Below are positions 1-7,923 of a DNA stretch of 64,000 nt, in pieces. The position numbers were made by a program, and so were the translations under genes. This DNA is from Helcococcus ovis (GTDB lineage: Bacteria; Bacillota; Clostridia; Tissierellales; Peptoniphilaceae): positions 1,364,001 through 1,428,000 of the forward strand of contig NZ_CP119081.1 of the NCBI RefSeq assembly GCF_004524775.2, read 5' to 3'. How positions within the stretch are numbered: the stretch's first letter is position 1; each line of letters begins with the position of its first letter. The notes under the pieces were generated by a model. The model was not told the origin of the DNA and made no database searches. It was given only the letters and a program-made list of their open reading frames with translations.

Positions 1-811
1 TGGTGTCTTCTCTTAAAGTATAATCTCCTACTGGATTTTTTTTCGTTTCATATTTAATTTTTTCAGATTTTACAGTAGTTTTAGAATGTTTTTTTTCTAT
101 TTTTATATTTTCGGGATTTATCCATGCTCCCGGCTCACCTTTTGTCATAGTGATATTTACCATACCATTATAACTTCGATAAACGTGATATACACCAGGT
201 TCAACAATAGTAACTCCATTTATAGAGTTTTTAGCATCGTCCGAGCTCATATATCCGTCTAATGATGATTCTATTTTTACCAAATCAATAGATTCACTTA
301 AATTATCTATATTTATATTATCTTTTGGATTTATCCATGTTCCAGGTTGATCTTTATCTAAAGTTAAATTAATCATACCTTTTGATTTATTAAAAATATA
401 ATACTCTCCTGATAAAACACTATTTACAGAATTTTTTTCTAAAAGTGCATCATCTGAATTAATATATCCTGAAACATCTTCTAATAATACATACCTATCC
501 CCAATATTTGATTTATCATAAAGGTTATTAATATTTAGTTCTATATTATCTTTTGGATTTATCCATAACCCTTCTACATTTTCCTCTTTAGAAATATTCA
601 ACATTCCATAAGTTTTCTTGAAAATATAATATTTACCTTTCGGATAAGTTTTTACACTATTTATTCTATTTTTAGCATTTAATGCTTCACTATAAACCTG
701 AACACTATTATTTAGCTTATATTCTTCAGCAAATACTGTTGCTTGAGAAAATAATACTGCTGCTGACAGTGTAACTAAACTCCCCTTTTTTATATAATCT
801 CTTGTATCCAT
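1..811 (-). CDS. Secreted repeat protein, partial (C-terminus beyond window)
   Basis: The reading frame opens at an ATG at 811 behind a TAGGAG ribosome binding site and stays open to the window edge, so about 270 residues are visible. The first 27 or so residues are a signal peptide (basic start, hydrophobic core, cut near VFA-EE). Then come three modules of about 75 residues, each containing a Y-Y/H-x-[IV]-[FY] strand, a G-M-[LIV]-N-[IL] strand and a terminal W-I-N-P motif. The last visible residues (GDYTLRED) could open an SH3-like domain. Repeats of this kind are seen in exported wall proteins and amidases of anaerobic cocci; that assignment is from general resemblance. No catalytic domain lies inside the window, so the enzyme type, if any, is unknown. 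Confidence 0.7.
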   Translation of the reverse strand, partial: MDTRDYIKKGSLVTLSAAVLFSQATVFAEEYKLNNSVQVYSEALNAKNRINSVKTYPKGKYYIFKKTYGMLNISKEENVEGLWINPKDNIELNINNLYDKSNIGDRYVLLEDVSGYINSDDALLEKNSVNSVLSGEYYIFNKSKGMINLTLDKDQPGTWINPKDNINIDNLSESIDLVKIESSLDGYMSSDDAKNSINGVTIVEPGVYHVYRSYNGMVNITMTKGEPGAWINPENIKIEKKHSKTTVKSEKIKYETKKNPVGDYTLREDT

Positions 812-881
812 TCTAAACTCCTATAAATTAAACAATTATACTTATTTATAGTATATAATAATATTTTTAAATATGCAAAAT

Positions 882-1284
882 TTATTTAAACTTTAATAGT
901 CTTAAACCATTTAATATTACAAGAATCGTTGAACTTTCATGGAAAATTACTCCTGTCGGTAAATCTAAAATTCCAAATAAATTTAATCCAATAAGTATGA
1001 TTATTACAGAAATTGAAAAAATCATATTTTGTTTAATAATCTTACTTAATTTTTTACTCAATTTAAAACTGTGATATAGTTCCATCTACATTAAGTTTTT
1101 TATCTTAAACAGAACCTAAGAAGGTATTTTTAATAGCATAATATCCCCAAAAAATCATAGCAATGTAAAAGAAATATTTAGATATATCAACCTTCATAAA
1201 TTCTAATATAAAGCCTATTACTGTAAATAAAATTCCCAGCAATAAAAATCTCCCTTGTTTTTCCTTAAATAAATAATTCAACAT
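882..1284 (-). pseudogene. Remnant of heavy-metal P-type ATPase (large internal deletion)
   Basis: Two pieces of one P1B ATPase remain. The upstream piece (ATG at 1284, SD GGGAG) reads MLNYLFKEKQGRF and two membrane helices, then hits a stop at 1105. Beyond the stop the same frame continues with KKLNVD, which resembles the N-x-D stretch before the third helix of CadA/ZntA-type pumps. The downstream piece (882-1085) is the typical C-terminus: KLSKKLSKIIKQN, a helix, LPTGVIFHESSTILVILN and GLRLL. The phosphorylation domain, ATP-binding domain and metal site are absent, so roughly 500 residues are lost and no pump activity is possible. A metal-sensing leader still precedes it. The identification is from conserved terminal motifs only. 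Confidence 0.75.
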
Positions 1285-1321
1285 ATTTTCGTCTCCCTTA
1301 AAAAATATTTTTACAGTTATA

Positions 1322-1432
1322 TAAAAAAATCGCACTGTAGAACGATCGTGCCGTCCCACAGTGCGTTTAATTACACTCTGTTGTCATTACTTCAATGACC
1401 GGGCTAATATACAAATATTAGCTTGCTCAAAT
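1322..1432 (-). promoter_or_regulatory. NiCo (czcD-type) riboswitch-like leader with terminator
   Basis: Read on the minus strand it has GAGCAAGC, a GCTAATA/TATTAGC hairpin, CCCGG, a GTCATT/AATGAC hairpin, then ACAACAGA, a spacer, CGCACTGT and GGGAC. This order matches the four-way junction of the NiCo riboswitch as I remember it (GAGCA-GC, CCGGGC, AACAGA and CTGTGGGAC blocks). CGCACTGT can pair upstream with ACAGAGTG (one mismatch) or downstream with a perfect ACAGTGCG followed by a T-run at 1322-1330. That is an antiterminator/terminator switch of the turn-on type. The closing P1 helix looks weak. It controls the dead metal ATPase at 882-1284. Confidence 0.65.
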
Positions 1433-1510
1433 TTATTTATTTAAATCTATTATACAACAAAAATATAAAAAATCAAATTTTATCAAATTAATTATTAATT
1501 TCAATCAATA

Positions 1511-1942
1511 TTATTGTGCTTTCTTATCATCATGGTCGTGATGATCGTCACCTTTATATTCTTTAACTTTTATATTTGGAAACATAGATGTAAGATCTTC
1601 ATGAGTTATAAATTCGCTTCCATCTTTTGTTTTAATATGATAATGATCTCCATGTTTTTCAATTGACTTAATATCTTCTTCTTTTAATTCTGTTGGCATA
1701 TCCTTATGATCATGTTTCTTGTCATCTTTGTGATCATGTTTATGATCATCTTTTTTGTCATCTTTATGATCATGTTTCTTGTCATCTTTGTGATCATGTT
1801 TATGATCATCTTTTTTGTCATCTTTATGATCATGTTTTTCAGTCACTGTTTCTTTAATTGTTTCTTTTGGCTTATTAGCTTGACATCCTGCAAAAACAAC
1901 TGATATAGCTAAAACTAAACTTAATAATTTTAATTTTTTCAT
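1511..1942 (-). CDS. His-rich metal-binding lipoprotein with histidine triad motif
   Basis: 143 residues. The N-terminus MKKLKLLSLVLAISVVFAGC is a lipoprotein signal with the lipidated Cys at 20, so the protein should sit on the outer face of the membrane. Residues 36-81 are a low-complexity H/D/K region made of KHDHKDDKK-type units. Residues 97-103 read HGDHYHI, which matches the HxxHxH histidine triad of streptococcal Pht proteins; the C-terminus is again HHDHDDKK. Zinc or another transition metal is the likely ligand; transport or storage on the cell surface is inferred. A Fur-type box lies directly upstream, so expression is probably metal-repressed. The coding repeat is an exact 60-bp DNA tandem, so length may vary between strains. 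Confidence 0.75.
   Translation of the reverse strand: MKKLKLLSLVLAISVVFAGCQANKPKETIKETVTEKHDHKDDKKDDHKHDHKDDKKHDHKDDKKDDHKHDHKDDKKHDHKDMPTELKEEDIKSIEKHGDHYHIKTKDGSEFITHEDLTSMFPNIKVKEYKGDDHHDHDDKKAQ
1704..1837 (-). repeat. 60-bp coding tandem repeat (2.2 copies)
   Basis: Two identical 60-bp units (1704-1763, 1764-1823) plus 14 bases of a third lie inside the His-rich lipoprotein gene. The period is a multiple of three, so copy-number change keeps the frame and alters only the length of the metal-binding region. Confidence 0.9.
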
Positions 1943-1960
1943 ACTAACTCCTTTTTAAAA

Positions 1961-1975
1961 TGATAATGATTCTCA
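1961..1975. promoter_or_regulatory. Fur-family box
   Basis: TGATAATGATTCTCA matches the 7-1-7 Fur core TGATAATnATTATCA with one mismatch. It lies 19 bp upstream of the lipoprotein ATG, where it would overlap the promoter. Fur, Zur or PerR could be the ligand; the sequence fits Fur best. Confidence 0.65.
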
Positions 1976-2018
1976 TTACTACTATAGTATATATCAAACA
2001 AAATTATTTGTCAAATTT

Positions 2019-2094
2019 TATATACAACTAAAAAACGTTGGAATATAAGCGTTCCAACGTTTTGTAATTTGTATGATATTATCTCTTTGAGAAT
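2019..2094. repeat. attL: attL core (rpsI 3' end copy)
   Basis: Identical to 37196-37271 except 2051 G versus 37228 A. It includes a copy of the last four rpsI codons, the stop codon and the rpsI terminator hairpin (AACGTTGGAA 2034-2043 / TTCCAACGTT 2052-2061). Confidence 0.92.
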
Positions 2095-2130
2095 ACACTT
2101 ATATGCATTTCTGCAGTTTTCAAGTGTTTT

Positions 2131-2152
2131 TGTAGGCTACTTGTAGGCTAAC
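2131..2152 (+). repeat. Integrase arm-type repeats, left end
   Basis: Two adjacent copies of TGTAGGCTACT with an 11-bp period lie 37 bp inside attL. Three copies of the same unit lie inside attR. Short direct repeats in the same orientation at both prophage ends fit arm-type binding sites of a tyrosine integrase. Confidence 0.7.
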
Positions 2153-2158
2153 TTTTAT

Positions 2159-2339
2159 CTAATCTAACTCTTTTTTTCTTTGTTCTATTAAATTTTCTAA
2201 TTCTTGAATCTCTTCCAAAGTTGCATTTAATATATATTTTCTGCTCCTGATCTATTTCTAATATGATTCATTTTATCCTTATTTTTTTATTCCATTTAGT
2301 TGATGCTTTTAGTTGAGATTCTGATGTTTTATTTTCCAT
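2159..2339 (-). pseudogene. Small phage protein gene with two frameshifts
   Basis: An ATG at 2339 behind GGAGGG begins MENKTSESQLKASTKWNKK. The frame is then lost in an A-run near 2280. A second frame gives NKDKMNHIRNRS, and a third gives RSRKYILNATLEE and ELENLIEQRKKELD up to the stop at 2159. Joined, these make a 60-residue basic/coiled protein of a kind common at the ends of Firmicutes phages. Function unknown. As read, it makes only a 23-residue peptide. Confidence 0.6.
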
Positions 2340-2347
2340 TTTCCCTC

Positions 2348-2452
2348 CTATCTAAATATTAAATATAATATTAAGAAAAATATTCCCCATCCAAAAATTC
2401 CAATTACTTTTTCTTTAGTAGTTGTTTTTCTAATTTTGGTTTTTATTTTCAC
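2348..2452 (-). CDS. 34-residue membrane protein
   Basis: A GTG start at 2452 sits behind an AGGAG site. The protein has a basic N-terminus (KIKTKIRKTTTKEK) followed by one hydrophobic helix (IGIFGWGIFFLILYLIF). It lies after the endolysin in the lysis region. A role in lysis (accessory holin-like) is possible but only inferred from size and place; a chance open frame cannot be excluded. Confidence 0.45.
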   Translation of the reverse strand: MKIKTKIRKTTTKEKVIGIFGWGIFFLILYLIFR

Positions 2453-2511
2453 TGCTAACTCCTAATACTTTTATATTATTATGTTATCAGATAATATTTT
2501 ATTTTTAAAAC

Positions 2512-2546
2512 AAAAAAAGAGCCTATATCAATTAAGATACAAGCCC
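2512..2546 (-). terminator. Late operon terminator
   Basis: On the minus strand GGGCTTGTATC pairs with GATATAGGCTC around a TTAATT loop, followed by TTTTTTT. It stands just after the endolysin stop and would end the long leftward late transcript. Confidence 0.7.
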
Positions 2547-2554
2547 TATTTTTA

Positions 2555-3520
2555 TTAAAATCTTATCTCTTCAATTTGTCCGTCTTTATTAACTTTCAAC
2601 AATGCTTCTTCTAACATTTTTCCATTGTCATCAAATTTATACCATTTTTTATTAATTTCTCTAAATTCATTTGATATCATATTGCCATTTTTCGAGTCTA
2701 AATAATACCACTTATCTTTATACTTAACCCAACCGGTTTTCATGTAACCTTTTTCATTAAAATAGTACCATTTATTATTTATTTTTTCCCAAGCATTTTT
2801 TGTATACGTTCCGTCAGCGTGTCTATACCACCAACCTTTCGCATCTTTTATCCATTCTGATTTTTGTATTTTTTTTGAGTTATATTGCCTATTTTTAAAT
2901 CTATTTGGATAATCTCTATAATCAATATTTAGATCGATTTTCCCATTATATCCTTTTACTCTTCCTTCTGATGTGTATTGCCACATTCCCGCATCACCAT
3001 AGCCATTATATCCTCTATAATCTGCTACCCATACAGCATGATCTAACTGTGACATATCCATGTTATTATTAAACCATGATGTAGATGCGTATATACCTGC
3101 AGAATATCCATTTTTTTCAATCTCTTCACAAAATGCTTTAGCTACATTTGTAAGTTCGCTTACTGATAAATGTTGATGTCCAATTCCATTATCACTTCCT
3201 GAATTTTCGCTATCAAAATATATTGGATATTTTATATCCAAATTATATTTTTTTATAATATCTAAACAAAATCTAGCTTCTTTCTTTGCGATTGATTCTG
3301 ACATTGCTGTTGAGAAGTAATACAATCCTAAATTTGTTTTATTTCTTAAATTCCTAATATGTGTAGATAATAAAGAATCTTCATTACATTCTGTACCAGT
3401 TCCCCAACCAGTGAATCCAGCTCTTAAGATTACACCGTCTATATTTTTTGCGAATACATCATAATCAAAATTATCTTCGCTATTCCATACAGATATATCT
3501 GCTACTTTTCTTTCTGCCAT
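2555..3520 (-). CDS. Phage endolysin: GH25 muramidase with choline-binding-type repeats
   Basis: 321 residues, SD AAGGAG. Residues about 5-205 form a GH25 lysozyme fold: ADISVWN at the first strand carries the early Asp, and the D-x-E pair lies in YFDSENSG near residue 100. This hydrolyses the MurNAc-GlcNAc bond of peptidoglycan. Residues about 222-305 are four aromatic repeats (GWWYRHADGTY, KWYYFNEKGYMKTGW, KWYYLDSKNG, KWYKFDDNG) of the choline-binding type, which anchor the enzyme to the wall. No signal peptide is present, so release depends on the holin encoded just upstream. The host may thus have choline-type or similar wall decoration. Confidence 0.92.
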   Translation of the reverse strand: MAERKVADISVWNSEDNFDYDVFAKNIDGVILRAGFTGWGTGTECNEDSLLSTHIRNLRNKTNLGLYYFSTAMSESIAKKEARFCLDIIKKYNLDIKYPIYFDSENSGSDNGIGHQHLSVSELTNVAKAFCEEIEKNGYSAGIYASTSWFNNNMDMSQLDHAVWVADYRGYNGYGDAGMWQYTSEGRVKGYNGKIDLNIDYRDYPNRFKNRQYNSKKIQKSEWIKDAKGWWYRHADGTYTKNAWEKINNKWYYFNEKGYMKTGWVKYKDKWYYLDSKNGNMISNEFREINKKWYKFDDNGKMLEEALLKVNKDGQIEEIRF

Positions 3521-3544
3521 ATTTCACTCCTTTTTATATAAATA

Positions 3545-3573
3545 AGGAACTAGAAATTTTACTTCCAGTTCCT
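3545..3573 (-). other. Hairpin between holin and endolysin genes
   Basis: AGGAACT and AGTTCCT pair around a 15-base spacer that can extend the stem with mismatches. There is no T-run, so this is a possible processing or translation-control hairpin rather than a clear terminator. Confidence 0.4.
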
Positions 3574-3651
3574 ATATATTTTTTAATATTTAATTAAAAA
3601 TTAGGCATATATTTATATGCTTAATCAAAAAAACTATGCTTAAAATCCATT

Positions 3652-4029
3652 TTATTGCTTATTATTTTCTATCTCTTTTATAAAATTATTAAACAGTGTA
3701 ATATTTATTCCCATTTTTTGTAAATTTTCTAAAATTGATTTTAATTCCATTAGTAAATATCCTAGGTATAATACATATACTAAAGTTGCTCCAACCGCAT
3801 TAGGAATAATTACCGAAAGCGGAATAAAGAAAATCATTACAATAATACTTATGAGCTTTCTTAAAATTCCATTAATTCCTTTTTTGCTTTCAAATTTTAT
3901 ATCTGGATTAATTTTTGCTGCAATTGTTCCCGAAACAAAATCAATTATCATAGCTATCGCTATTAATGTTAATATAAAAATTACTTTATTGTCTTCTGTA
4001 GCTATTAAGTGTCTTAAATATTCAAACAT
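3652..4029 (-). CDS. Phage holin, Cph1/toxin-secretion family
   Basis: 125 residues with three to four hydrophobic segments: VIFILTLIAIAMIIDFVSG, KLISIIVMIFFIPLSVIIP and VGATLVYVLYLGYLLMELK. The D-F-[VA]-[ST]-G motif in the first helix and a basic loop before the second are typical of phage holin family 4. It would oligomerise in the membrane and release the endolysin. It lies directly before the endolysin, the usual lysis-cassette order. The acidic/polar C-terminal tail is the expected cytoplasmic end. Confidence 0.88.
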   Translation of the reverse strand: MFEYLRHLIATEDNKVIFILTLIAIAMIIDFVSGTIAAKINPDIKFESKKGINGILRKLISIIVMIFFIPLSVIIPNAVGATLVYVLYLGYLLMELKSILENLQKMGINITLFNNFIKEIENNKQ

Positions 4030-4043
4030 GTGTACCTCCTATT

Positions 4044-4622
4044 TTATTTTTTTACTTTTGGGATTAATATCCATCTACTATCTCTACCTGGTTCTGCATT
4101 ATCTGTAGTTACTGACGCTTTGTATAAATTATTTATCCACTTAACATAAGTACCGGCCTTAAAAGATTCGTCTCTATTCCAAAATGTTGCATAATCATAG
4201 TTTTTTGTATATTCTTCATTTTCATTTTCTTTTGTTACTTTAGATACTTTTTCCCAAGTTTCGGAATTTATGTTCGGGATATCATCATAATCAACAACCT
4301 TTTCTTTTAATTTGAATCTATAAAATTCATTATTATATTCAACTAAATCATCTTTTACATATTTCACTCCTGTATTGAATCTAGGAACTAAACCTTTTAA
4401 TTTATCAATGTTATCCGTTGATTTTTTTATTTCTTCTTTAAGAAAATTAGAAATTATTTCTTCTTTTTTTTCATCTACACTTTTTAATGCTTCAACTTTT
4501 TCTATTATTTTTTCAATTTCTTTTTTTAATATTGATCCAGTTACAATTTTTCCATTATCTTTTTCAGCAGAAAAATAATATTTATCTTCAACCATATCTT
4601 TAGTTATTGTTATGTTTCTCAT
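4044..4622 (-). CDS. Phage tail-associated carbohydrate-binding protein
   Basis: 192 residues. The N-terminal 75 are charged and helical (coiled-coil-like). Two later segments, about 85-110 and 147-190, have the pattern of small chitin/wall-binding modules: G-x-x-Y-x-K-x-D-L-V-x-Y-x-x-x-x-Y-R-F, then KAGTYVKWINNLYKA and a closing W. It overlaps the 3' end of the large tail protein gene by 23 bp, suggesting translational coupling. A role in host-surface binding or as a baseplate accessory is inferred. No close named family was recognised. Confidence 0.6.
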   Translation of the reverse strand: MRNITITKDMVEDKYYFSAEKDNGKIVTGSILKKEIEKIIEKVEALKSVDEKKEEIISNFLKEEIKKSTDNIDKLKGLVPRFNTGVKYVKDDLVEYNNEFYRFKLKEKVVDYDDIPNINSETWEKVSKVTKENENEEYTKNYDYATFWNRDESFKAGTYVKWINNLYKASVTTDNAEPGRDSRWILIPKVKK

Positions 4623-7600
4623 TTTTAATCTCCTCTATCATTTTTTTTATTTCAGAAATTTCTTCTTTTAATTTTTTGTTTTCTTCATCTAATTCCTTAA
4701 CTCCTTTAAGTGCAAGGCTTGCTAACCTTAGCGTATCTAGCTTAAGTATATCCCCATCTTCATATACAAAACTTTCATCTACTTCTTCAACTTCTTGAGC
4801 TATAAGTCCAATAATTGTATGTTTTGCATAGAATTTTCCCTTTTTCCAATCGTATTCTCTAAATCTTAATTTAGATATTATATCAATAGCATTATGTGGA
4901 GTGTCAATGATATTCTCTTTTAATTTTCTATCAGACGACTGATTTTTCACAACTTTCCATAGAGAGTAAGTAGTATTATTGTATTCATAATATATATCGT
5001 TATTATCTCCACCAAATCCCAATGCTACATTTTTAGACTCCCAAAATCCAATGCTTGCATAATCCTCACCTCCATGCTTACCTCTGTTAAATTTAATATA
5101 TCCTATCCCCTTAATATCAGCATAACCTCTGATTGACATTAAAAAATCGTTAGAATCTTGCGGAAGTGAACCACTTGAAAAATCGTCATCTTTATATATA
5201 TAGAGACCTTGTGGAATGAACATGCCTGATTTTTGTTCAATTTTACGTCCCACAATTTGAAGACCAATTCCTCCTTTAGATGCGAGTGATCTTGGAACAT
5301 TGATTTGAAGCCCATTAGTAGTAGCTTGAATTTTTCCATATTCTCCAACTTCAATTATAGAACCCGATTTTATTCTTCCTTGTATTTCTGCTTCTCTTGC
5401 TGTTAATTTACCGTTTTTTCTCACCACAAAATTATAAATATTTTCATTAGCAATTCTTTTATACCCAGCCCAAAATACAGCTTGATGTTCTGAATTTGCC
5501 GCAGTTCCTATTCCTACAGATTCATCTCTTGGCATAATATAATTTTTAGAAATGTACCAATTCCCAAGCCTTCCCTCGTCTGCTTTTAAAAATCCTTTTA
5601 TAATAAATTCTTTTGCAATAGCTTCTATTTGTGTTGATGATAATTTAAATGACGTAAATTTAGAATCGATTCTCGTGTTATTCCTATCATATATGTCTCG
5701 ACTTACTTTTAACTCTATTGAGTTTTGCAGTTGTTTAAGTTCAGAAGAGTATTGTTGTCTGAATTGTGTATAGTCAGCATCTTTCCCATCTTCACCTTTA
5801 ATTTTTGTCCATTTATATCTATCAGGATAAAAACTATCATATTCGTTGAAGTCTGTATATTGGCCAATGTATGATTTACCCGCACTGTCAGATATGCTGA
5901 ACCCTCTTCTTCCATCTTCGCTGTTAGCGTATGCTATATGAAGATAAGGGGTCTTGCCATTTTTCCCCGGAGCCCCTTGAATCCCCTTAGTTCCATCCGC
6001 CCCTTTGATTAAACTCCATTTATATTTATATGGGTTTTCGCTATCTTTTTTCATGTCGTCTACATACATCCCGATATATGATTTGCCTCTACTATCAGAT
6101 ATGCTGAAGTCTTGTCTTCCATCTTCGCTGTTAGCGTATGCTATATGTGTATATGAAGAAGTTCCATCCGCCCCTTTGATTCCATCTTTACCATTTTCAC
6201 CTTGTAATCCTTGAAGCCCCCTAGGTCCTCGTTCTCCTCTTAGTCTACTCCAAATATATTTTTGGTAATCTTTAGATTGTTCAGAATTGTTATCTACTAA
6301 TATTCCTATATACTCCCTTTCACCTGGTTTAAGACTAAAATCAAGAGAACCATCTGCATTCCTTGCATATGCAATATGAACATAAGTGCTTACTCCATCT
6401 TTTCCGTTTATTCCTGGATCACCTTTTAAAATCGCTTTATTTGCTGTTACATATTCTGTGACTTGACCTTTTACCGAACTTATTATACTTTTATTTGATG
6501 ACAAATCAAGACTTTGCCCAATGTCTGAAGCCAGTTTGTTTGCGGTGATTGAATGTGCTCCTATAAATTCTGTGTTGAATTGACCATCAATAGTCCAGCT
6601 GAATTTATAAGGTCCGTTTATTCCTGTTGAAGAATGTCCTATTCCGTTTTTATTTATTTGCCATACATTCTTTGCAGCGGTTTCGCTATCGATGTCCATG
6701 ATTAATATCTTATCTGGATAATACTTCACAAAACCACCAAAACCATTATTTATTAAATTAGTTGAAGTTTCTATCGCTTTTTCTAAAAGAGATTTTTGAA
6801 TATTATTCTTTAATTCTTCTACAGAACTTAAAGCCTTATCCGCATTACTAAAAGCCTTTAGCATTGTATTTTCACTATTACCTAGAGTTAAATTTATATA
6901 ACTATCTGATAAAGGATCGTATTGATAACTTTCAATTTTTATTTTTACATCAACATCTAATTTTGGATGGTAAACTGTTACGGTATCGCCAATGTACACT
7001 TCTTCTAATTGCTTATATTGCTCATATTCAACAGTTTGACTTAAATCTACAAATTCTACATCACATGTTATTTTTGGCTTATCAACTCCTTTTTCAAATT
7101 CTTTTTTAGCTTTAATTCTTAGTTTTTCCAAAGCTTGGTTATGGTCTATAGCATTTTCATTATCTTTGCTTTTTTCGTTTGAGATTACATCACTATACTC
7201 TATTTTAGCGATTTTAGGCATGTGATAATTATCGATAATTGGAGATTTTACATATTTTTCAGGGAGCAATAACCCATCATATCCTTGTGGCATTATTTGA
7301 GTAATTACGTTAAATTCATCACTCTTAAAGTGTAATCCGACAAGATTTTTTCTGTATTTAATTTTAACCCCTCTATCTTTACCAATAGACGGTTTCCAAT
7401 TTATTTGAAAATTATCCCTTTCAAATTCTCCACCACCTCTAGATAATAAAGAATTTTCATCATTTCCCATTATTGCAGATAATAGGTTTTTTCTAACTAA
7501 TCTAGTACTTATAAATTCTTGAACAGTTGATGTTGACTTAAAATTATGTGGTATTATAGCCTTTTCTAACACTTGACTTAATGCAGCCTCTCCACCTTTA

Positions 7601-7923
7601 TTTTGAACAAATGTATCTTCGATGAAGTTATAAGCTAAGTCATACGAAATATGAAAAGCATGGACAAATATTCCTAAAAAATCATCATTTTTTGTTATAG
7701 AATTAATTCTAAAAGCTTGATATCCTTTTTTTGTCTTCGCTCTAACTATATTACCTTCTTTAATCTTTTTTATTAACCTACCATTTAAGGGATAGTAAAA
7801 AGATAAGTCAAACACTCCATTTATTTGTTCGGTAATAACTGTATCTGATATATCTTTTAAGACACCCAATCCTCTGTGTAAGAAGTTTTTTTCGTTAGAT
7901 TTATATAAATATACCTTACTCAT
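4600..7923 (-). CDS. Tail tip / receptor-binding protein with collagen-like repeats and S74 chaperone
   Basis: 1107 residues. About 1-370 resemble the phage minor structural / tail endopeptidase N-terminal region that joins Dit. About 500-715 hold three host-specificity modules, each made of Gly-X-Y collagen-like segments (GERGPRGLQGLQGENG, GADGTKGIQGAPG) followed by a HIAYA[NR] plus SYIG-type strand repeat. About 997-1107 is an intramolecular chaperone (peptidase S74): SDRKLKENI carries the Ser-Lys dyad that cuts the chaperone off after trimerisation, and it ends in a coiled coil of E/K heptads. The modular repeats suggest domain shuffling for receptor choice. It starts inside the end of the Dit gene (4-bp overlap). 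Confidence 0.88.
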   Translation of the reverse strand: MSKVYLYKSNEKNFLHRGLGVLKDISDTVITEQINGVFDLSFYYPLNGRLIKKIKEGNIVRAKTKKGYQAFRINSITKNDDFLGIFVHAFHISYDLAYNFIEDTFVQNKGGEAALSQVLEKAIIPHNFKSTSTVQEFISTRLVRKNLLSAIMGNDENSLLSRGGGEFERDNFQINWKPSIGKDRGVKIKYRKNLVGLHFKSDEFNVITQIMPQGYDGLLLPEKYVKSPIIDNYHMPKIAKIEYSDVISNEKSKDNENAIDHNQALEKLRIKAKKEFEKGVDKPKITCDVEFVDLSQTVEYEQYKQLEEVYIGDTVTVYHPKLDVDVKIKIESYQYDPLSDSYINLTLGNSENTMLKAFSNADKALSSVEELKNNIQKSLLEKAIETSTNLINNGFGGFVKYYPDKILIMDIDSETAAKNVWQINKNGIGHSSTGINGPYKFSWTIDGQFNTEFIGAHSITANKLASDIGQSLDLSSNKSIISSVKGQVTEYVTANKAILKGDPGINGKDGVSTYVHIAYARNADGSLDFSLKPGEREYIGILVDNNSEQSKDYQKYIWSRLRGERGPRGLQGLQGENGKDGIKGADGTSSYTHIAYANSEDGRQDFSISDSRGKSYIGMYVDDMKKDSENPYKYKWSLIKGADGTKGIQGAPGKNGKTPYLHIAYANSEDGRRGFSISDSAGKSYIGQYTDFNEYDSFYPDRYKWTKIKGEDGKDADYTQFRQQYSSELKQLQNSIELKVSRDIYDRNNTRIDSKFTSFKLSSTQIEAIAKEFIIKGFLKADEGRLGNWYISKNYIMPRDESVGIGTAANSEHQAVFWAGYKRIANENIYNFVVRKNGKLTAREAEIQGRIKSGSIIEVGEYGKIQATTNGLQINVPRSLASKGGIGLQIVGRKIEQKSGMFIPQGLYIYKDDDFSSGSLPQDSNDFLMSIRGYADIKGIGYIKFNRGKHGGEDYASIGFWESKNVALGFGGDNNDIYYEYNNTTYSLWKVVKNQSSDRKLKENIIDTPHNAIDIISKLRFREYDWKKGKFYAKHTIIGLIAQEVEEVDESFVYEDGDILKLDTLRLASLALKGVKELDEENKKLKEEISEIKKMIEEIKNEKHNNN

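Noticed and set aside
1706-1903. Plus-strand open frame rich in Met/Ile/Phe
   Set aside because: It is the mirror of the His/Asp/Lys repeat of the lipoprotein gene on the other strand; low complexity and no ribosome binding site.
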